NCBI GenBank assembly: GCA_902766575.1
Contig: CACXED010000309.1
Coordinates: forward strand, 1-5,071
From: an uncultured Ruminococcus sp.
Lineage (GTDB): Bacteria > Bacillota > Clostridia > Oscillospirales > CAG-272
Direction of reading: 5' to 3'
DNA: 5,071 nt
Shown here: in pieces, positions 1 to 5,071 of the stretch
How the letters are laid out: every line of letters starts with the position of its first letter
Position numbering within the stretch: position 1 is the stretch's first letter
Position numbers and translations under genes: made by a program
Notes under the pieces: generated by a model
Database searches by the model: none
What the model saw: only the letters and a program-made list of their open reading frames with translations
What the model was told of the DNA's origin: nothing

Positions 1-745
1 TGAGCTCCTCATCGCCGACAAGCGCGAGATATTCCTGTCCGACCGAATTTTCCTTCCACTTTCTGACTATCCGGTAGCCGATCGGTGAGAATACGACCTC
101 CATCAGAAGCTCAGCCGCCGCTCCGGTCAGGGCGCAGGTGAAGCACTGAAGCAGGCTCCAGCAGAATCCGTCCCAGAATATCGGCGCGAAGAACACAAAG
201 ACTATCACCGAGAAGATGAAATTGTCAAAAAACTGCCCGATGAAGGTTGAAACATAGGTTCGGGTGATAAACGCCAGCCTGCCGTCCGGATTCTTTTTGA
301 ACAGTCTGCCTATCGCCCAGTTGAGACGGTTGTTGAGCACCGCCGAGCTGAGAAAGGCTATCGTGCTGCCGAGCAGGATGAACCATGTCCCGCCGAAGAT
401 GCTGTCAAAGACCGTATAGTCTCCGGCATTTGAGGGTATGATGCTCGCCGCGAAGAAAATCAGACAGCAGAGCAGATTTATCCCCGCTGCCAGCACCGAT
501 ATCCGGTTGGATGCTCTCGGACCGAAGTGCTTGGTGATAACGTCCATGCACATAAAGGACAGCCACGAGATCAGTATCCCTCCGTCGAGCGCTATCCAGT
601 CAAGCTGCAGCAGAGTCTTGTTTGCCAGCAGATTCATGCAGATCACGCTGACGACAAAGAGCGTCACGACCGTAGCCGGTATGCAGCGCAGCAGTATTTC
701 AAATTCCCCTTTTTCTTTTTTGAGCCATGCACTGAGTTTTGACAT
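1..745 (-). CDS. VUT family (YhhQ/DUF165-like) membrane transporter, C-terminus cut by window edge
   Basis: This is an integral membrane protein of the VUT family. Its characterised relatives (YhhQ/QueT-like) take up queuosine precursors, and the family resembles the substrate-binding S components of ECF transporters. I translated 248 residues from an ATG at 745 with no stop before the window edge, so the C-terminus is missing; family length suggests only a few residues are lost. Six hydrophobic segments are visible at about residues 20-42, 52-70, 82-104, 118-138, 173-192 and 195-221. Family signatures include D68 in MDVITKHFG (66-74), GGTWFILLGSTIAF (118-131), the STFIGQFFDN stretch (166-175) and FSPIGYR near the end (219-225). 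The start is supported by GGAG at 757-754, eight bases upstream. The gene begins 16 bases after the DUF5714 stop, so the two are probably co-transcribed. About half of its isoleucine codons are ATA. The family is secure; the exact substrate is not known from sequence. Confidence 0.88.
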   Translation of the reverse strand, partial: MSKLSAWLKKEKGEFEILLRCIPATVVTLFVVSVICMNLLANKTLLQLDWIALDGGILISWLSFMCMDVITKHFGPRASNRISVLAAGINLLCCLIFFAASIIPSNAGDYTVFDSIFGGTWFILLGSTIAFLSSAVLNNRLNWAIGRLFKKNPDGRLAFITRTYVSTFIGQFFDNFIFSVIVFVFFAPIFWDGFCWSLLQCFTCALTGAAAELLMEVVFSPIGYRIVRKWKENSVGQEYLALVGDEEL

Positions 746-753
746 TGAAGTTT

Positions 754-757
754 CTCC
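754..757 (-). promoter_or_regulatory. Ribosome binding site of the VUT transporter gene
   Basis: On the minus strand GGAG precedes the ATG at 745 by eight bases. It lies in the 16-base gap after the DUF5714 TAG stop and fixes the transporter start, which agrees with the usual N-terminus of this family: a charged stretch followed by the first helix. Confidence 0.75.
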
Positions 758-761
758 GAAT

Positions 762-1463
762 CTAATTTTTCTCCCGCGCTCCGCCATAGAACGGACAGCG
801 GACGCCTATGCACTGATTGTTCATCGCCGAATGGATGCAGACTATTTTTCCGGGCTCCATCGTCACGCCGAGATTTTCCCGCGCGAAGCTCACTGCGGCG
901 GTTATCGCGAGATAGGAGTCTCGCTTGCAGCAGCGCGGCCCACCGATCTTGCCGATCTCTCCGAGCGCGGCGGAGGTCATCCGGTTTGAAAGTCCCCACG
1001 CCTCGCCTGCAAGCGGCGACGAGCCGGTCGCTATCGAGACGAACATTCCCGCGCTGATCCCGGCTCCGCAGGCTCCCCAGAAGCCGCAGGCTCCGCCCGG
1101 AACCTTGCGTCCGCGGGTCTGCATCTCAACGAGCGCCGGAAGGAGGTCTATCTTCCCGCCCGCGTTTTTGTAAGCCGTCAGCAGCGCCGAGCCGACCATT
1201 ACATGGTGCTCCGGCCCGTGCATATGGCAGAACGGCAGCGCCATCAGCTCACGGAGTATCTTCACCGGATCCTTTGAGGTCTCCTTCATGCAGACTGAGA
1301 TGATCGAGTCCACGCCTTTCAGGTGACATTCGTCGCAGACATAATGTCCCGCCGAGCAGACAGTCCGGCTCAGCTCACGCTTTTTGCAGAGCGCGCACTC
1401 CATCTCCCGCTCCGACCCGAGATACACAAGCTCCGAGCCGCATATCAGACATTCGTCGTTCAT
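762..1463 (-). CDS. DUF5714 domain-containing protein, cysteine-rich, likely metal binding
   Basis: This 233-residue soluble protein matches the DUF5714 family, whose biochemical role I do not know. It has 16 cysteines. The N-terminus looks like zinc-ribbon or knuckle elements: C5-x2-C8, C23-x2-C26, then C36-x6-C43-x2-C46. The core carries conserved-looking family blocks: CHMHGPEHH (79-87), TAYKNAGG (96-103), RGRKVPGGACGFWGACGAG (118-136), GGPRCCKRDS (174-183), and a C-terminal C218-x4-C223 in QCIGVRCPFY. Invariant-type Gly, Cys and His residues in these blocks suggest a metal centre or Fe-S cluster, which is inference. No signal peptide or membrane helix is seen. The ATG at 1463 follows a GAAGGGA-type purine stretch at about 1484-1478, a rather long spacing; an ATG at 1476 is in another frame. 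It is the first gene after the promoter at 1519-1547 and is followed 16 bases later by the transporter. Confidence 0.85.
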   Translation of the reverse strand: MNDECLICGSELVYLGSEREMECALCKKRELSRTVCSAGHYVCDECHLKGVDSIISVCMKETSKDPVKILRELMALPFCHMHGPEHHVMVGSALLTAYKNAGGKIDLLPALVEMQTRGRKVPGGACGFWGACGAGISAGMFVSIATGSSPLAGEAWGLSNRMTSAALGEIGKIGGPRCCKRDSYLAITAAVSFARENLGVTMEPGKIVCIHSAMNNQCIGVRCPFYGGAREKN

Positions 1464-1518
1464 TATTTATTACCATTCCCTTCGCCGCTTCAGTTCAAGA
1501 GCATAAAACGCCTTAACT

Positions 1519-1547
1519 ATTATATCACACCGGCGCGGTTTTGTCCA
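1519..1547 (-). promoter_or_regulatory. Sigma-A-type promoter for the DUF5714-transporter operon
   Basis: On the minus strand a TGGACA -35 box (1547-1542, five of six bases matching TTGACA) is separated by exactly 17 bases from a perfect TATAAT -10 box (1524-1519). An extended -10 TG sits at 1527-1526. Transcription would begin near 1513-1512, giving a leader of about 50 bases before the DUF5714 ATG at 1463. The element lies between the upstream operon's terminator and the first gene of this unit, as expected for a real promoter. I saw no clear operator palindrome or riboswitch fold in the short leader. Confidence 0.85.
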
Positions 1548-1624
1548 CATATATATTGAACAAAAATAATCTCTGAAGTGCTCGTCATGTTCCACAGCGG
1601 CTTGAGACCGCGGCTTTCGAAAAG

Positions 1625-1663
1625 ACACAAAAACGCAGCCCGGTTTTGTCCGGACCGCGTTTT
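1625..1663 (-). terminator. Rho-independent terminator of the catabolic operon
   Basis: Ten bases after the amidohydrolase stop codon, the minus strand forms a stem of 12 to 14 pairs between 1663-1650 and 1643-1630, with two G-U wobbles (at 1656/1637 and 1654/1639) and a six-base loop ACAAAA (1649-1644). A TTTTT run (1633-1629), then a further T-rich stretch, follows the GC-rich part of the stem. This would end transcription of the aminotransferase to amidohydrolase operon and insulate it from the promoter at 1519-1547. The opposite strand has only four T's after the stem, so plus-strand termination would be weaker. Confidence 0.9.
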
Positions 1664-1671
1664 GCCGACTG

Positions 1672-2934
1672 TCAGTCCTGATCGGCTCTCAGAACGGCGT
1701 TGAGCATGACCGACGCGCCCTCGGTACAGTGCTCGGGAGTTGAATACTCCGGCTCACAGTGCGAAAGCCCTCCCTTTGACTGAACGAAGATCATCGTCGT
1801 CGGGAGCATATAGGACGCGAACTGAGCGTCGTGACCCGCTCCGGAATGAATATACCGGTGGCTGACTCCGAGCCCCTCCGCAGCGCTCTTAACGTAGCCG
1901 ACGAGCTTCTTGTCCCAGTAGACCGTGTCGCGGTTCCAGGCCTTGACGACCTCGCAGCGGCAGCCTGCCCACTCGCGGTCGGCACAGCTCTTGACGATGG
2001 CAAGCACCTTTTCAAGCACCTTGGGATCCTCGTGGCGGGCGTCGATCGAAAAGTCGAAATAATCCGGCACGCAGGTGTGTACGCAGGGATGGCAGACGAC
2101 CTCTCCGGTGGTGTAGACCAGCTCCGGCACGCCGAGCCTGTCGATCTCCTCATGCAGCCAGCAGAGCGCCTGAGAAGCCGCGTAGAAAGCGTCGCGGCGC
2201 TTCTTCATCGGGAAAGTCCCGGCGTGGACGGTCTGACCGTAGAAGCGCACGCGGTAGTTGAACATTCCGAGCACGCAGTCGACCACTCCGACGTCGCAGC
2301 CCTCGTCCTCGAGAATCGGTCCCTGCTCGATGTGGGTCTCGAACATATACTGGTATTTCTCGGGCGAGATGCGGTTCTTCCGTTCGCCCTTGAAGCCCGA
2401 CGCCTCGAGCGCCTCTCCGAAGGTGGATTTATTGTCGAGTATGCTCTTGGAGTTCAGCATATCCTCATACTTGAATTTCTGCGCGATGTCCTCGGGCAGA
2501 TAGTCGTAGCAGACAATGCCCGAGCACATCATCGCCGGAGGATAGAGCGAGCCCTCCTCGTTCGTCCAGATCATCGCGGTCAGCGGGTGCCTGTGCGGTA
2601 TCTTTTCGGACGCGACAGTTTCGAGCGCCTCCATTGCGGACATTACGCCGAGGATTCCGTCGTAGTTTCCGCCGTTCTTGACCGAATCGACGTGCGACGC
2701 CATTACGATACGCTTTGCAGCCGGATCGCTTCCGGGGAGAGTGGCGTAGATGTTCGCGACGTCGTCGGTCTCGATCTCGGCGCCGATAGCCTTCATACGG
2801 CGAATGAACTCGTTTCTCGCCTGAATAGCCGCCGGAGAGAGCGAGTATCGGGTGATTCCGCCGTGTCCGGCGTCGCCGAAGGTCGAAAAGGTTTTGATTT
2901 TATCCTTCATTCTTTCAAGACTGCAAGTATACAT
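1672..2934 (-). CDS. M20-family Zn-dependent N-carbamoyl-amino-acid / beta-ureidopropionate amidohydrolase
   Basis: A cytoplasmic binuclear metallohydrolase of the hydantoinase/carbamoylase branch of M20 (beta-ureidopropionase, N-carbamoyl-L-amino acid hydrolase, allantoate amidohydrolase), which cleaves an N-carbamoyl group to an amine, CO2 and ammonia. Its 420 residues are typical. Visible site residues are H81 and D92 (SHVDSVKNGGNYDG), E126-E127 in NEEG (general base plus ligand), H201 (ETHIEQGP), H237 in the lid-domain motif HAGTFPM, R300 (DARH) and H392 (GLSHCEPE). At the position where characterised relatives have a substrate-binding Asn, 13 residues before the Arg, this protein has T287, inside a C-H-P-C-V-H-T-C cluster. 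The NEEG-following segment (SLYPPAMMCS) is also atypical. AAGGACAGGA (2950-2941) ends six bases before the ATG at 2934, which favours it over the internal Met9. It is last in its operon, followed by the terminator. Neighbours suggest N-carbamoyl-beta-alanine as substrate; that is inference. Confidence 0.88.
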   Translation of the reverse strand: MYTCSLERMKDKIKTFSTFGDAGHGGITRYSLSPAAIQARNEFIRRMKAIGAEIETDDVANIYATLPGSDPAAKRIVMASHVDSVKNGGNYDGILGVMSAMEALETVASEKIPHRHPLTAMIWTNEEGSLYPPAMMCSGIVCYDYLPEDIAQKFKYEDMLNSKSILDNKSTFGEALEASGFKGERKNRISPEKYQYMFETHIEQGPILEDEGCDVGVVDCVLGMFNYRVRFYGQTVHAGTFPMKKRRDAFYAASQALCWLHEEIDRLGVPELVYTTGEVVCHPCVHTCVPDYFDFSIDARHEDPKVLEKVLAIVKSCADREWAGCRCEVVKAWNRDTVYWDKKLVGYVKSAAEGLGVSHRYIHSGAGHDAQFASYMLPTTMIFVQSKGGLSHCEPEYSTPEHCTEGASVMLNAVLRADQD

Positions 2935-2940
2935 GATAAA

Positions 2941-2950
2941 TCCTGTCCTT
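2941..2950 (-). promoter_or_regulatory. Ribosome binding site of the amidohydrolase gene
   Basis: The minus strand reads AAGGACAGGA, two overlapping Shine-Dalgarno-like cores, six bases before the ATG at 2934. It sits within the 20-base gap after the preceding gene's TAA stop. It supports the upstream ATG rather than the in-frame Met at 2910, which has only a weak purine stretch before it. Confidence 0.65.
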
Positions 2951-2954
2951 TCGT

Positions 2955-3383
2955 TTAGCTTTTCTTTTTATTTTCCTCGCGCGGGCGTCTTTGCTCCGGA
3001 ATCCGGCAGCAGCGCTCGAGCAGGGAACGCATTTCGCCGGTATCTATGAAGCAGGAGACGTCGCGCTTTCCGTCCCTGCTCTCGACGAGCAGATTGAACC
3101 GGTCGTCCCAGTCGTTCAGATAGACTGCGGCTCCGTCCGGATCAAAACCTCCCCGTCGGCAGAACTCGTCGAACTCCGCCGTTCTCCTGACATAGGCGTA
3201 GATTATCCCGTCCCACGGGAGCGCAAAGCTGAGCGTTTTCATGAACGGCGCTTTCAGTCCGAGCATCGCTCTGACCTCAGAGCCGCATTTTCCCATCTCA
3301 AAGGATTCGACAGTCCGGAAGTGATCGTATGGTATCAGCCGCCCGAGCGCGAGCTGCGGCTTATCGTATCTTGAAGCCGACAT
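2955..3383 (-). CDS. Unrecognised 142-residue protein inside the catabolic operon
   Basis: I do not recognise this family. It is a soluble-looking protein of 142 residues with no signal peptide or membrane helix. It has five cysteines (C33, C75, C111 and the pair C125-C126), an aromatic and acidic middle part (PWDGIIYAYV at 56-65, LNDWDDRFNLLV at 89-100), and a highly charged C-terminal tail rich in Arg, Glu and Lys (about 129-141). The start at 3383 follows AAGGGGG at 3402-3396, a strong Shine-Dalgarno-like tract with a slightly long spacing of 12 bases. The gene begins 21 bases after the dehydrogenase stop and ends 20 bases before the amidohydrolase ATG, so it is almost surely translated from the same message. 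Its place between two enzymes suggests an accessory or regulatory part in the pathway, but no function can be assigned from sequence. Confidence 0.72.
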   Translation of the reverse strand: MSASRYDKPQLALGRLIPYDHFRTVESFEMGKCGSEVRAMLGLKAPFMKTLSFALPWDGIIYAYVRRTAEFDEFCRRGGFDPDGAAVYLNDWDDRFNLLVESRDGKRDVSCFIDTGEMRSLLERCCRIPEQRRPREENKKKS

Positions 3384-3404
3384 TGGCGGTCGTATCCCCC
3401 TTTC

Positions 3405-4502
3405 TCATAGCAGAGAATTTTTGTAAATGTCAAGTATTTCGTCGGGCGTCGGCTCTGCAAGACAGTTCTTGAGATTCTTCGCCTTTGACGCGATAGAGGC
3501 ATATTCCTCAAGCTCGGCTGCGGTGAAGCTCTCGCGCTCACCGAGCAGCCTATTGAGCATATCGCCGACCTTGCTCACCGAGCCGAGCCCCATCGCTCCG
3601 AGGAGAGTCTGAACCTCGCTTTCATGAGTTTTCGCGGTGTGCTCAATGAATCCGGAGAGCAGCAGACCGTTCGCCCTGCCGTGGTCGATGTGCCGGAAAT
3701 AGGTCAGCGAGTAGCCCATCGCGTGAGCCGCGGCGGTTCCGGTCTGCGCGATGCAGATCCCGCCGAGCAGCGAGATGTACTGGAGCTTTCCGAGCGAATC
3801 GTCGTCAGGCTCATCCGACGCGAGCTTTTCGTAAACCTCCGAAAAGCTCCGGCAGCCCTCAAGCGCCAGCATACCGCAGAGCGCGTCGGATTTTTTGTTG
3901 AGAAAGCTCTCGACGCAGTGCGAAAATGCGTCGATCGCGGTGTTCACTGCGGTTTTTCTCGGAAGTCCCCGGGTATATTTCGGGTCGAGCAGCGCGAGCT
4001 TCGGGAACATTACCGGCGACGACAGCGTGGTCTTGGTCTTAGCCGCGTCGTTTGTCAGGATCGAGTACTGCGTGACCTCCGAGCCGGTGCCGGAGGTGGT
4101 CGGGATGAATACGGTCGGCAGAGCGTCGCTGCCGTACGAGCCTGAGAACAGCAGCTCGGGCGCGACGTCCTGCGCGGCGAGCAGAGCCGCGGCTTTAGCG
4201 GTGTCCATCGGCGAGCCGCCGCCTATCGCCGCGATGAAATCGGCACTGCTCTCCCGAGCGGCAGCCGCGCACTCGTAGGCTGAGGCTATCGTCGGGTTGG
4301 GCTCGGCCCTGTCCCAGACCGTATACTCGATCCCCGCGCCGTCGAGCGCCGAGGTCAGGTCGTCAAGCGCGCCGCAGAGCTTCGCAGAGCGCCGTCCGGT
4401 GACGATCAGCGCTCTTTTTCCGAGCTTTACGAGCCGCTCGGCGCTGCCCCTGACACATTCCGCGCCCATGACGATTTCGGTGGGAAGATAAAAGTGAAGC
4501 AT
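3405..4502 (-). CDS. Iron-containing alcohol dehydrogenase, candidate malonic semialdehyde reductase
   Basis: A group III (Fe-type) alcohol dehydrogenase, NAD(P)H-dependent and cytoplasmic, of 365 residues. The N-terminal dinucleotide-binding domain contains GGGSPMDTAK (residues 94-103) and TTSGTGSEVT (135-144). The C-terminal helical domain holds the metal ligands D191 and H195 (AIDAFSH), H260 (AAAHAMGYS) and H274 (HIDHGRANG), with the family spacing of 4 and 14 residues. I chose the ATG at 4502 because GGAGAG lies six bases upstream and the protein then begins LHFYLPTEIVMG, as this family usually does. An in-frame TTG at 4526 would overlap the aminotransferase stop and lacks support. It lies 20 bases after the aminotransferase, so it probably reduces the aldehyde made there. 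With a carbamoylase downstream, malonic semialdehyde reduced to 3-hydroxypropionate (a PydE-like role) is the leading guess. Substrate specificity cannot be read from the sequence. Confidence 0.9.
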   Translation of the reverse strand: MLHFYLPTEIVMGAECVRGSAERLVKLGKRALIVTGRRSAKLCGALDDLTSALDGAGIEYTVWDRAEPNPTIASAYECAAAARESSADFIAAIGGGSPMDTAKAAALLAAQDVAPELLFSGSYGSDALPTVFIPTTSGTGSEVTQYSILTNDAAKTKTTLSSPVMFPKLALLDPKYTRGLPRKTAVNTAIDAFSHCVESFLNKKSDALCGMLALEGCRSFSEVYEKLASDEPDDDSLGKLQYISLLGGICIAQTGTAAAHAMGYSLTYFRHIDHGRANGLLLSGFIEHTAKTHESEVQTLLGAMGLGSVSKVGDMLNRLLGERESFTAAELEEYASIASKAKNLKNCLAEPTPDEILDIYKNSLL

Positions 4503-4508
4503 TGGAAT

Positions 4509-4514
4509 CTCTCC
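4509..4514 (-). promoter_or_regulatory. Ribosome binding site that decides the dehydrogenase start
   Basis: GGAGAG on the minus strand, six bases before the ATG at 4502. The site lies downstream of the in-frame TTG at 4526, so it can serve only the ATG. It therefore shortens the protein by eight residues compared with the longest reading frame. Confidence 0.8.
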
Positions 4515-4522
4515 GTTCCGGA

Positions 4523-5071
4523 TCAAAGTGAGCGGTCAACCTCGCCGAGCACCTCGTCGACCTTTGCCAGCTCCTCTTTCAGCTGCTCGCAGGTGATGAT
4601 CAGCGGCGGGGAGACGAAGATCATGTTCTCGTGCGAATAGGTCATGAAGCCCTTGGCGGCGAGCGCTCCGACTATCTTCTTCATTACGCCGTCGGGATCC
4701 TTGCCGTAGGGGACGAGCGGCTCCTTTGTCTCCCGGTCGCGCACCAGCTCGATCGACGAGAAAAGTCCGATATACCGCACATCTCCGACGCAGGGATGCT
4801 TCTTTTTGAGATCCTCGAGCAGCTCGCCGAGCACCTTTCCGCTCCTATTGACGTTGCCGAGTATGTCCGCGTCGCGATAGTAGTTCAGGCAGGCGATACC
4901 GGCGGCGCAGGCGAGCGGATGTCCGCTGTAGGTCAGTCCGCACATCAGCGTGTGGTCGTCGAAATACTCGGCGATCTTCTTTGAGACGACGACTCCTCCG
5001 AGCTGTACATAACCGCAGGTAACTCCCTTTGCAAAACTCACGATATCGGGCTTGACATCGAAATTCTCGAA
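4523..5071 (-). CDS. Class III PLP-dependent aminotransferase, C-terminal 182 residues
   Basis: The 3' part of an omega-amino-acid aminotransferase gene; the coding frame stays open to the window edge, so roughly the first 60% of a protein of about 430-460 residues is missing. In the visible fragment, residue K15 in PDIVSFAKGVTCGY is the expected Schiff-base lysine for pyridoxal phosphate. T47 in LTYSGHPLACAAG is the phosphate-binding threonine contributed across the dimer. VGDVRYIGLFSSIEL (95-109) and the C-terminal SPPLIIT (154-160) are standard class III blocks. The GTG at 5041 codes for an internal valine and is not a start. The stop at 4523 is 20 bases before the dehydrogenase ATG, so the two form an aminotransferase-reductase pair. 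In this context a beta-alanine or related omega-amino acid aminotransferase (PydD-like) is plausible. Taurine, GABA or other amine donors cannot be excluded. Confidence 0.9.
   Translation of the reverse strand, partial: FENFDVKPDIVSFAKGVTCGYVQLGGVVVSKKIAEYFDDHTLMCGLTYSGHPLACAAGIACLNYYRDADILGNVNRSGKVLGELLEDLKKKHPCVGDVRYIGLFSSIELVRDRETKEPLVPYGKDPDGVMKKIVGALAAKGFMTYSHENMIFVSPPLIITCEQLKEELAKVDEVLGEVDRSL

Noticed and set aside
438..989. A 183-codon plus-strand open frame
   Set aside because: It overlaps the antisense of the transporter and DUF5714 genes, crosses their boundary, and has no family motifs or convincing ribosome binding site.
1464..1513. preQ1 or other riboswitch in the leader of the DUF5714-transporter operon
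   Set aside because: The leader is only about 50 bases and shows neither the stem plus A-rich tail of a preQ1-I aptamer nor a stable terminator hairpin.
1597..1611. Small hairpin GCGG / CCGC between the terminator and the promoter
   Set aside because: It has only four pairs with a seven-base loop and no T-tract, so it is too weak to call a terminator or operator.
1831..2958. A 375-codon open frame on the plus strand
   Set aside because: It lies antisense over the amidohydrolase, whose catalytic motifs are intact. The plus-strand translation shows no recognisable domain, and it is a typical shadow frame in GC-rich coding DNA.
4503..4526. Upstream TTG start for the iron alcohol dehydrogenase
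   Set aside because: The TTG overlaps the aminotransferase stop, while GGAGAG sits six bases before the ATG at 4502 and the usual family N-terminus begins there.
5039..5041. GTG as a start for the aminotransferase fragment
   Set aside because: The frame continues upstream to the window edge, and this GTG codes for the valine inside the PDIVSFAKG active-site motif.
1..5071. Mobile elements, tRNA or rRNA genes, CRISPR arrays, attachment sites
   Set aside because: I saw no transposase or integrase motifs, terminal or regularly spaced repeats, or tRNA-like cloverleaf segments in the short intergenic spaces.

Overview
The window carries six same-strand (minus) genes in two transcription units. 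GC content is clearly above 50%, the gene starts have GGAG- or AGGA-type ribosome binding sites, and there is a sigma-A-type promoter and a rho-independent terminator. The protein families (a Firmicutes-style VUT transporter, a DUF5714 protein, and a class III aminotransferase paired with an iron alcohol dehydrogenase) suggest a moderately GC-rich anaerobic Clostridia member, perhaps of the Oscillospiraceae/Ruminococcaceae type. The taxonomic placement is inference.

Unit A (5071 down to 1672, in transcription order) is a catabolic operon. It contains the C-terminal part of a PLP-dependent class III aminotransferase, an iron-type alcohol dehydrogenase, an unrecognised 142-residue protein, and an M20-family N-carbamoyl-amino-acid amidohydrolase. 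The gaps are about 20 bases each, every internal gene has its own ribosome binding site, and the unit ends in a strong hairpin terminator 10 bases after the last stop codon. The simplest reading is the lower part of reductive pyrimidine catabolism. The carbamoylase would release a beta-amino acid, the aminotransferase would convert it to a semialdehyde, and the dehydrogenase would reduce that to a hydroxy acid such as 3-hydroxypropionate. The genes for the upper steps (dihydropyrimidine dehydrogenase and dihydropyrimidinase) would have to lie beyond position 5071 or elsewhere, so the pathway assignment is not proven here. The carbamoylase is divergent at a substrate-binding position, which leaves other carbamoyl or ureido substrates open.

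Unit B (about 1513 down to 1) starts at a near-consensus extended -10 promoter in the gap between the units. It encodes a cysteine-rich DUF5714 protein and, 16 bases later, a six-helix VUT/YhhQ-family transporter (the queuosine-precursor or vitamin uptake type) whose last residues run off the left edge.

I see no RNA genes, CRISPR arrays, insertion sequences or phage genes. The points most worth follow-up are the unrecognised small gene inside the catabolic operon, the altered substrate pocket with a Cys/His cluster in the carbamoylase, and the pairing of DUF5714 with a VUT transporter.
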